Below are positions 58,560-64,000 of a DNA stretch of 64,000 nt, piece after piece. Source of the DNA: a virus; IMG/VR virus record IMGVR_UViG_3300035171_000016, positions 1-64,000 of that record. One strand, given 5' to 3'. The first letter of the stretch is position 1, and each line of letters starts with the position of its first letter. A program made the position numbers and the translations under genes. The notes beneath the pieces were generated by a model. That model saw only the letters and a program-made list of their open reading frames with translations. It had not been told where the DNA came from and ran no database searches.

Positions 58560-58637
58560 TGGTGGAGAATTTGGGATTCTAACCCAACTGGATTCGCATT
58601 GCAAGTGCGACGACCACAACAAGCAGTCCCATTCCCC
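58560..58637 (-). tRNA. tRNA-Ala(TGC)
   Basis: Acceptor GGGGAAT/ATTCTCC, anticodon stem TCGCA/TGCGA, loop CTTGCAA, T-arm TTGGG/CCCAA, A73, CCA encoded. Pos. 3 G opposite U70 is the family identity wobble G3-U70. Confidence 0.93.
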
Positions 58638-58647
58638 GTAAATTAAA

Positions 58648-58743
58648 AACCGCAATAGAAAGATTTTAGTTATACTCATAAATGAGTCGCGGTTAAATTT
58701 TGCTCCGAGGGCCGCGTGAATACGTCTATTCAGCCTAGGGAGC
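58648..58743 (-). ncRNA. two-domain structured RNA between tRNA-Ala and tRNA-Trp
   Basis: First domain (58702-58743): GCTCC/GGAGC closing GGC/GCC and TGAATA-GACG-TATTCA. Second (58648-58694): AACCGC/GCGGTT around ACTCAT/ATGAGT, followed by T-rich sequence. No tRNA features. Confidence 0.52.
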
Positions 58744-58750
58744 GGTAAGA

Positions 58751-58827
58751 TGGCACAACGAATGGGAGTCGAACCCATCTATTACCGTTTTGGAGGCGGC
58801 GGCTTCACTCAACTTAGCTATCGTTGT
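58751..58827 (-). tRNA. tRNA-Trp(CCA)
   Basis: Acceptor ACAACGA/TCGTTGT, anticodon stem GCCGC/ACGGT (one C-A), loop CTCCAAA, T-arm ATGGG/CCCAT, G73 as expected for Trp, CCA encoded. Confidence 0.9.
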
Positions 58828-58834
58828 ATTAAAT

Positions 58835-58908
58835 TGGAGCATCATAACGGTATTGAACCATTTTATCTAACTTGGCAAGCTAGGGCATTACATTTATGCT
58901 AATGATGC
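58835..58908 (-). tRNA. tRNA-Gly(GCC)
   Basis: Acceptor GCATCAT/ATGATGC, D-stem GCAT/ATGC, anticodon stem CTAGC/GTTAG, loop TTGCCAA, U73, CCA encoded. First tRNA after the leader RNA. Confidence 0.93.
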
Positions 58909-59066
58909 GATAACTGCTTTCGCAGCCGCCATATTATCTCCGCGATAAGCTCGGAGTCCGGGTTCTGCTTTCGCATAACACCCTATGACCGATTAGTGAT
59001 TTTTTATACCATATCACCGGATTTTACTTACCGGAGGCTCACTGTTTGAGTTCTAAGCCTTAAATT
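58909..59066 (-). ncRNA. structured leader RNA of the tRNA operon (~158 nt)
   Basis: Six hairpins in a row: GGCTTA/TGAGCC; CCGG/CCGG; TGAT/ATCA; GGG..TGC-GAAA-GCA..CCC; CTCCG/CGGAG; GATAA..CTGC-GAAA-GCAG..TTATC. Two carry GAAA (GNRA) tetraloops on the same TGC stem. Starts just after the promoter and runs straight into tRNA-Gly. No reading frame. Confidence 0.58.
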
Positions 59067-59078
59067 CTTACTTTCTAT

Positions 59079-59107
59079 ACTCTAATACCTAAAATCTGTT
59101 TTGTCAA
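59079..59107 (-). promoter_or_regulatory. Sigma70-like promoter of the tRNA operon, leftward
   Basis: TTGACA, 17-nt spacer, TAGAGT. Lies immediately after a terminator, so it opens a new transcript for the leader RNA and tRNA genes. Confidence 0.68.
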
Positions 59108-59138
59108 ATAAAAAACCACCGAATCTTTTTTCGGTGGC
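59107..59138 (-). terminator. Rho-independent terminator
   Basis: CCACCGAA/TTCGGTGG hairpin followed on the minus strand by TTTTTTATTT. Closes the 63.9-59.2 kb unit. Confidence 0.87.
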
Positions 59139-59174
59139 TTCCAAATTTTCTTTTATTTCTCTATTAAGCCACCA

Positions 59175-59282
59175 TTACACTTTTTTATCTCCCGTCCAAT
59201 TGCGTTGAATATAATGCGACGGAGAAGTACCTTTTATGAGGCATTCTCTAAACATCGCTAAACTGGTCATATCAACTGTCAT
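59175..59282 (-). CDS. 35-aa protein
   Basis: MTVDMTSLAMFRECLIKGTS, ends WTGDKKV, stop TAA 37 nt before the terminator. A TATAAAT-type -10 sits just before the ATG. Short, but the position between a promoter-like site and a strong terminator supports it. Confidence 0.5.
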   Translation of the reverse strand: MTVDMTSLAMFRECLIKGTSPSHYIQRNWTGDKKV

Positions 59283-59332
59283 ATTTATACTATAGTACCA
59301 TTTTACACAAAAGTAAAGTAAAATGTGAAATT

Positions 59333-59469
59333 TTATTTTAATTTCTTTTTAATTTCTTTATTTATAGCATCTTTTAGTGCCTCTAATATTATTCCATCTA
59401 TTTTGTCAATATATCTTTTTTCTTAGATAATCCGTCTAAATATTTTAATTGTTCAATATTTAATTTCAT
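59333..59469 (-). pseudogene. 45-aa gene interrupted by 1-nt frameshift
   Basis: ATG 59469 overlaps the upstream TGA (ATGA). MKLNIEQLKYLDGLSKK then a stop; one more A in the A6 run near 59420 gives RYIDKIDGIILEALKDAI and a Lys-rich end at 59333. Both parts read as one natural helical protein. Programmed -1 slippage, decay or sequencing error. Confidence 0.6.
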
Positions 59470-59744
59470 TCTAAATCCTTATTTGATAAGAATATATCAA
59501 TAGCATTAATCGCATTATATAAGTATTTATTGCTTTCTTCTGTAGTAAATCCACCATCGCCATCTGGATGGGCTTCATAAACTATTGTATCGTTAACTTT
59601 AGCAGTAAAATGGCCGTGCCTTAATCTTAAATAAGCTACTTTTTCATCATTTAAATATACATTATATTGTTCTGGACACATAAAACAGGTTTGTTCTAAT
59701 GTATATTTTCCTATTTGTATTAATGGATATTCAGATTCAATCAT
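59466..59744 (-). CDS. hypothetical protein, 92 aa
   Basis: ATG 59744 (MIESEYPLIQIGKYTLEQTC) chosen; the upstream extension lies in the methyltransferase gene. YNVYLNDEKVAYLRLRHGHF and AHPDGDGGFTTEE suggest a small beta-sandwich common in phages; unknown role. Confidence 0.63.
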   Translation of the reverse strand: MIESEYPLIQIGKYTLEQTCFMCPEQYNVYLNDEKVAYLRLRHGHFTAKVNDTIVYEAHPDGDGGFTTEESNKYLYNAINAIDIFLSNKDLE

Positions 59745-59748
59745 AATA

Positions 59749-60441
59749 TTATAATTTTTCAAAAATAGCCATAGAATTGCCACCATTTTCGTCTTTATTA
59801 AGCTTTCTTGTGCCTGAAACCTCTTTAATTAGCTTCCATCCGGCCCTTACCTCATTAATTAGTCCTAATTTATCTAGGGCCCCTCTAACATTAATATATT
59901 CTCCGCAATGACCCTGCCAATCGGTTCCGGTCTCTTCTACGCCAGAATCGTGAAACATCACTATTCCGCCAGATTTAACCTTCTTTTCAATGGCTTTAAA
60001 ATCGTTCATTACGCATTTTGAGCCATGACACGCATCAATTATAACTAAATCTAAGCTATCAGGAGAAATATTATCAACCCACGCTCTAGGGTCTTCTCTT
60101 AAAACTAGGACGGAATTATATTTTTCCGTGGCAAAGGATTCTAGGAATTTTTCATCATTTCCAGAATTATTTATAAGAAGTTCTTCTGGTTTAAATATTT
60201 GATTTATTTTGGCAAAATTAACATCAGCAGAGCCTATTAGGTCTAATCCGATTGTCAGCCAGCTATGTGTTTTAATGTTTTCTGAAATAATATCTCTAAT
60301 AGCTCTGTGTGTTACGGCGGTAGCTACGCCAATTTCTAAAAAGATATATTCTTCCTTATTTCTAACATGATTAGAAATAATATTTTCTAATTCCACCTCA
60401 AGTCCTTCGGTTCTAATTCCCCATGCTCTATTTTTATTCAT
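59749..60441 (-). CDS. Class I SAM-dependent methyltransferase-like protein 1
   Basis: 230 aa. YIFLEIGVATAVTHR is motif I (E.G.G-like), DLVIIDACHGSKCVMNDFKA holds the conserved IDxxH, and KVKSGGIVMFHDSG is motif IV-V of the Methyltransf_24 group. Such enzymes often act on sugars or small molecules. Start overlaps the DUF5662 gene by 8 nt. Confidence 0.75.
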   Translation of the reverse strand: MNKNRAWGIRTEGLEVELENIISNHVRNKEEYIFLEIGVATAVTHRAIRDIISENIKTHSWLTIGLDLIGSADVNFAKINQIFKPEELLINNSGNDEKFLESFATEKYNSVLVLREDPRAWVDNISPDSLDLVIIDACHGSKCVMNDFKAIEKKVKSGGIVMFHDSGVEETGTDWQGHCGEYINVRGALDKLGLINEVRAGWKLIKEVSGTRKLNKDENGGNSMAIFEKL

Positions 60442-60958
60442 ATTTTTTTAGCATTTCTTCGGTCTTTATTCTGGTATTTGGAGATAATTGTATTCTTTTT
60501 TTATTTCTATAATACCATTCGCAAACCTCAATTTTTCCGGTTTTTGCTTTTCCTGCGCCTATCCAGTCAGCAACCATTTCTTTAATATATTTATCTGGAA
60601 TATCTAAACATTTTATTTTGCCGGAATCCTCTAACAATACCCAATATTGCCAATGATGTGGGTTCCTTTTTTGGTGAAAATTCCAAGCTAAATCAAATTT
60701 TCCAGACCAATATTCTTTAGTCCAGCTTTCGGGAAATTCAGTTCCATATATACGATTATATAGTTTAATTGTATCACTTTTTAATGATATTTGGCTTCCA
60801 TAAAAATAATTAGCATAAGGAATAAATTCAGACGGAAGAAATTTTGACCAATCATGTATAATTAAATTGCAAATTGGAGCCTTAATACTTAATCCAGCTA
60901 TAAATACAAACCATTTATGTTTTATAAGATAATTAAAATATTTAATATATTTATTCAT
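60434..60958 (-). CDS. DUF5662 protein
   Basis: 174 aa. NYLIKHKWFVFIAG, LIIHDWSKF, then FHQKRNPHHWQYW and EMVADWIGAG are the conserved His/Asp blocks of DUF5662, a phage and bacterial family with an HD-like metal arrangement and unknown substrate. 3 nt from the next methyltransferase-like gene. Confidence 0.83.
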   Translation of the reverse strand: MNKYIKYFNYLIKHKWFVFIAGLSIKAPICNLIIHDWSKFLPSEFIPYANYFYGSQISLKSDTIKLYNRIYGTEFPESWTKEYWSGKFDLAWNFHQKRNPHHWQYWVLLEDSGKIKCLDIPDKYIKEMVADWIGAGKAKTGKIEVCEWYYRNKKRIQLSPNTRIKTEEMLKKYE

Positions 60959-60961
60959 TAT

Positions 60962-61522
60962 TTATTGTATTTGGTTCAAAACTATTGTACCGCCATTAAT
61001 GTTTTTATGAAAAAGAGCCATTTCATGTTGATTATCAACCCACTTAAACAAAAGATGGTTTTTATATATTTCTTTTACTTTTTGGCCTTTAGTATGAAAA
61101 TCATCACAAAGAACTACCTGTTTAGTTAAATCTATTTTTCCTAATTCATCAACCATTTCATCTAAGGAGTCTCCGCCATCCAGATAAATCAAATCATAGT
61201 CTTTATTTATAAAATTAATACCTTCTCCAAGATTAAAATTAATATCTATATGTTTATCTTGCTTATAATTGTTTAAAATAGAAATATTATCTAAAGCCGC
61301 CTTAGAAATATCACAAATATCTAAGCTTCCATAGTTTTTATTAATATATCTAAGAAAATGGAAAGAACTCCACCCGTCAGAAGCTCTTGCTGGAAGACTT
61401 AAATCTCTAATAGTTCCTATTTCTAAAATTTTTATAGGCTTTTCGTTAAAAAGCGATAAAGTATAATCAAAAACTAAGTCTCTATTTCCGGCGCAACTTC
61501 CAAAGTATTGATAATAATCCAT
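60962..61522 (-). CDS. SAM-dependent methyltransferase-like protein 2
   Basis: 186 aa. IKILEIGTIRDLSLP is motif I, LDICDIS motif II, YDLIYLDGG the motif-III/IV acidic turn and VLCDDFH the later one. Distinct from 59749-60441 in sequence. Confidence 0.68.
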   Translation of the reverse strand: MDYYQYFGSCAGNRDLVFDYTLSLFNEKPIKILEIGTIRDLSLPARASDGWSSFHFLRYINKNYGSLDICDISKAALDNISILNNYKQDKHIDINFNLGEGINFINKDYDLIYLDGGDSLDEMVDELGKIDLTKQVVLCDDFHTKGQKVKEIYKNHLLFKWVDNQHEMALFHKNINGGTIVLNQIQ

Positions 61523-61525
61523 AAA

Positions 61526-62140
61526 TTAATTTACCTGAATAGGAACAAGTTCTAAATATCCGGTGTCCGTTTTGATTTTATTAATAGTATGAGTTTTATT
61601 CCATTTTTCTATAAAAGAAGTATTATAGTTGATAATATGGCCATAACCTTCTTTTTCTAGGTCGCCGCCATGAAAATCCATTTTTTCGTATATTCTCCAG
61701 TCGTCAATAATTATAACGTCTTGATAAAAATTAGGATTTCTATAAGCTCTAATAGTGTCTAATTCTTTTTCTAAAGGAAGTCTAATATCTAAATTTTTTT
61801 CATCATCAAAGCGAGCTTTTCCTAAATCGGCCATAGGAAAATGAGAATCTAGCCAGAATAAGATAGATTTTTCTTTACAAAATCTCTTATTTGCAAAAAT
61901 AGAATTCAAATAATCGTTACTGTTTCCGGCAAAAATACTTACTCTATAATCGTAAGAAAATTCATTTTTTAAATTCTCGGCCTGCTCTAAGTCTATTTCG
62001 CAAGAACAAATATCTAGTAATTCTTTAAATTTTTGAGCCGTTTTAATTCCGGTTCCATAGCCGGAACCAGTTTCTACTAATGTTTTTATATTATATTTTG
62101 AAATATAATCCTGAATAGGAAAATAAGATAAAAGACCCAT
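61526..62140 (-). CDS. Methyltransferase-fold protein 3
   Basis: 204 aa, ATG 62140 (MGLLSYFPIQDYISK) preferred over a TTG inside the upstream peptide gene. KTLVETGSGYGTGI (motif I), CSCEIDLEQAENL (motif II), FWLDSHFPMAD and VIIIDDWRIY. Similar to proteins found with capsule or glycan genes. Substrate unknown. Confidence 0.7.
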   Translation of the reverse strand: MGLLSYFPIQDYISKYNIKTLVETGSGYGTGIKTAQKFKELLDICSCEIDLEQAENLKNEFSYDYRVSIFAGNSNDYLNSIFANKRFCKEKSILFWLDSHFPMADLGKARFDDEKNLDIRLPLEKELDTIRAYRNPNFYQDVIIIDDWRIYEKMDFHGGDLEKEGYGHIINYNTSFIEKWNKTHTINKIKTDTGYLELVPIQVN

Positions 62141-62145
62141 ATTTA

Positions 62146-62229
62146 TTATAAAGTTGAGACAATCCAAGCAAGCCCAATAATAGAACCGCCAAATAAAGCA
62201 CCAATAATTAAACCAAAATTAAAATTCAT
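62146..62229 (-). CDS. 27-aa glycine-zipper membrane peptide
   Basis: MNFNFGLIIGALFGGSIIGL then AWIVSTL: GxxxG/GG repeats as in glycine-zipper helices. Sits between promoter 62237-62265 and the next gene. Confidence 0.5.
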   Translation of the reverse strand: MNFNFGLIIGALFGGSIIGLAWIVSTL

Positions 62230-62236
62230 ATAACAT

Positions 62237-62265
62237 ATATTAAACTAATTTCATAATTTTGTCAA
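62237..62265 (-). promoter_or_regulatory. Sigma70-like promoter, leftward
   Basis: TTGACA, 17-nt spacer, TAATAT; lies across the stop of the GT9-like gene and drives the 62229-59175 unit. Confidence 0.74.
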
Positions 62266-63082
62266 GAATTAACTCATTTGGAATATCGTTTACATTATAG
62301 CTATCTAAATAAATAGCATTCTCATTTATTGGTTGAATAGAAGATATATGGTTAATTCCATTTTTTGTATAATAATTATTAGAATATAAACCAATTGTTT
62401 TGTGTTTATAAGCAGAAGAGTACCATGCCGCCCAAGTATCGGTAGTTACTAATAATTCAGAAGCTAAAATATTTTTAAGCGAATCAACATAAGATGTTTC
62501 GACTTTCCAAGTGTCGTTTAGTTTGGGTTCGTCCTTGCCGCCAATTTGTAAAACGGCAAAGCCTAATTTACTTATATCTGTAGCTAAAGATTGAGCCTTT
62601 TCGATAGTAAGTTTTTTATCATTATTTTTATTATACCATCCCGCGAATGGAGCAAAGGCTATATTCCTACGTTTAAATAAAAACGGAGATAAGTCAAACC
62701 ATTTTTCAAGATAGCAAGAATAATCATTATTTAATAATTTGGTATCCAATAATCCATTCATTAGACAGCATTCTTTTGCCTGATGATTAAACATCCACCA
62801 ATCATTACTAGTATGTTGTGGCATAGTAGGATATATAGTATATTTATCTTGGTTGGCTATAATCCAATCTATATCTTTTTTTGAAAAATCATCATATCCG
62901 TCCCAAATTTTAAATCCGTCTATATGAGGATGATTATAAAATAAAGGAATTAAGTCGGCATATTTTTTATTAACCGACATAATAAGGGTCTCGTCTGGAT
63001 GCTGTAGTTTAAATAATCTAGCGGCTACAGTATTTATACATAAATCTCCGACTTGACCCTGATTGAATTTAATGGTCTTCAT
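62240..63082 (-). CDS. Glycosyltransferase family 9-like protein
   Basis: 280 aa. FNQGQVGDLCINTVAARLFK is the N-terminal GT9 loop (xxGDxxxxTP), IAFAPFAGW and AVLQIGGKDEP the central strand, and LVTTDTWAAWYSSA the donor-binding region (TxDTGxxHLA in heptosyltransferases). Related proteins transfer sugars to glycans. With three methyltransferase-like genes it suggests a glycan- or nucleotide-sugar-modifying module (inference). ATG overlaps the AAA+ stop. Confidence 0.75.
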   Translation of the reverse strand: MKTIKFNQGQVGDLCINTVAARLFKLQHPDETLIMSVNKKYADLIPLFYNHPHIDGFKIWDGYDDFSKKDIDWIIANQDKYTIYPTMPQHTSNDWWMFNHQAKECCLMNGLLDTKLLNNDYSCYLEKWFDLSPFLFKRRNIAFAPFAGWYNKNNDKKLTIEKAQSLATDISKLGFAVLQIGGKDEPKLNDTWKVETSYVDSLKNILASELLVTTDTWAAWYSSAYKHKTIGLYSNNYYTKNGINHISSIQPINENAIYLDSYNVNDIPNELILDKIMKLV

Positions 63083-63993
63083 TATTTTGAAAAGCCTATA
63101 ACTCTTTCTTCTTTAGATTCTTCGATATGACCAATTTTGTCTTCAATATTATAAATTTCACTAACACTCATAGGTTTTTCAACATTATGTTTTTTACCTA
63201 GTTTTTCTACTAAAATCTTAGAATCTTCGATATTTAGCGGTTTAAATTCATGTTCGTAAGCAAGTCTACCATGTCTAGTAGCCGCCGAATCAATTTTATC
63301 AATTTTAGTATTAAAGGTCGCAATTACCTTACAATCTATAATATCCTGTAAAATACCATCTGATAGATTTAATAGCGTTGATACAGAGCTAGAATGATAA
63401 GAGTCGTTTTCTCTTGATACTAGAATTTTTTCGGCATCTTCTAAAATAATAACACTAGATTTTTGTCTCAAAAGAATAGGAATTAAATCGGGTGAGGACA
63501 ATGCCTCGGCAAAATGAGTAGGAATAAAAATAAATCTTTTCTTATTTCCAAAATATTTTGACAAATGTTTAATATAATAGCTTTTACCAGTACCAATAGA
63601 ACCATGTAAAAGAAATAGATTTCCTTTATCGTTCTCTAATTTAGTTTTAATAATCTTATCAGTTTCTAAAAATGCCTTTCCATAATTTAAACCTATATCC
63701 AAATTATCCCAAGGCCCCATCTTTAGGGGGAGCTGTTTAACCTTAATACCATAAGCATCTTTATATAAAAGGCCGAAATAGGTATTTTTATCGTAATTAT
63801 CAACTGTTAAATATTTTTTTAATAAATTTTCTTGTAAAATTGCTATTCTTTTACTATTGTGACAAAGAAGAGATAGAGTCGTTCCATCGTCTGTTGAATA
63901 TACTCTATATAATAGAGGCTCATCTTTAATAGATAAATCTTTATAATAATAAAGCTCACATTGATTACCAGAGCTTCTAAATAAAGTACCCAT
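63082..63993 (-). CDS. AAA+ ATPase (Bcs1/FtsH-like)
   Basis: 303 aa. LLHGSIGTGKSYY (Walker A, 129-141), VIILEDAEKIL (Walker B), LLNLSDGILQ, IATFNTKID (sensor 1) and TRHGRLAYEHEF (arginine-finger region) follow the classic AAA order, with ~120 residues of N-terminal domain. Family members remodel proteins or complexes. Only 7 bases of sequence lie upstream of its ATG. Confidence 0.85.
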   Translation of the reverse strand: MGTLFRSSGNQCELYYYKDLSIKDEPLLYRVYSTDDGTTLSLLCHNSKRIAILQENLLKKYLTVDNYDKNTYFGLLYKDAYGIKVKQLPLKMGPWDNLDIGLNYGKAFLETDKIIKTKLENDKGNLFLLHGSIGTGKSYYIKHLSKYFGNKKRFIFIPTHFAEALSSPDLIPILLRQKSSVIILEDAEKILVSRENDSYHSSSVSTLLNLSDGILQDIIDCKVIATFNTKIDKIDSAATRHGRLAYEHEFKPLNIEDSKILVEKLGKKHNVEKPMSVSEIYNIEDKIGHIEESKEERVIGFSK

Positions 63994-64000
63994 ATCATCA

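Noticed and set aside
58557-58778. N-terminal extension of 58335-58556
   Set aside because: It would be encoded by tRNA-Ala, an ncRNA and part of tRNA-Trp; a good ATG exists at 58556.

Overview
This window looks like part of a large tailed-phage genome, AT-rich and very densely packed. About 150 mostly tiny genes lie almost all on the minus strand, with ATGA/TAATG overlaps and gaps of a few bases. No ribosomal RNA or bacterial housekeeping operon is visible, while YopX proteins, HNH endonucleases, PhoH, a huge tRNA array and salvage enzymes are typical phage cargo. I see no Shine-Dalgarno sequences; start codons follow A/T-rich leaders. TAA, TAG and TGA all act as stops. The host cannot be named from sequence alone. 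Lipobox proteins and a possible spanin pair suggest, weakly, a Gram-negative host.

Layout. 0-15 kb: a truncated HNH gene and tRNA-Met at the edge, then many small hypothetical genes. These include a tandem family of ~70-residue proteins ending in a PYPFGY-like tail, an AT-hook protein, an HD-type ppGpp-hydrolase-like protein, a CMP/dCMP-deaminase-like protein, a peptide deformylase-like protein and a class I amidotransferase-like protein. 15-27.5 kb: three COOH-NH2 amidoligases, an ATP-grasp ligase, two N-terminal-Cys (class II) glutamine amidotransferases and one or two gamma-glutamylcyclotransferase-fold proteins, interrupted by an antisense HNH gene. I read this as a peptide/isopeptide-bond synthesis and editing system. 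27.5-36.5 kb: NAD and nucleotide metabolism (NadV, PRPP synthetase, deoxyribosyltransferase-like protein, macro domain, tyrosine/dual-specificity phosphatase, metallophosphatase, histidine phosphatase). 36.5-46.5 kb: small membrane and zinc proteins, a RuvB-like ATPase, PhoH, a GNAT, a second metallophosphatase, a beta-helix surface protein and a holin-like protein. 46.7-47.5 kb: a short plus-strand excursion with a lipoprotein facing a membrane/coiled-coil protein.

48.4-59.1 kb is an RNA-rich region. It holds a divergent RNase P RNA (251 nt, with the P4 helix and bulged U, P1-P3, P18 and the ACAGAA core) and about 34 tRNA genes that, with the edge tRNA-Met, cover all 20 amino acids, nearly all with encoded CCA. 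A Pth2-like peptidyl-tRNA hydrolase, an HNH gene overlapping a tRNA, and at least eight structured RNAs that are not normal tRNAs are also there, including a tRNA-like element in permuted order. 59.1-64 kb: a terminator, three SAM-methyltransferase-like proteins, a GT9-like glycosyltransferase, a DUF5662 protein and an AAA+ ATPase.

Transcription is punctuated by about 45 near-identical promoters (TTGACA, 16-17 nt, TAATAT/TATTAT), often overlapping the end of the upstream gene, while strong hairpin terminators are few. The RNase P RNA, CCA-ended tRNAs and Pth2-like protein suggest a phage-encoded tRNA maturation and recycling set. The amidoligase cluster and the NAD/ADP-ribose genes are the other two multi-gene systems. 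Four genes appear interrupted by single-base indels, three of them in A/T homopolymers, which could be assembly error or real decay.
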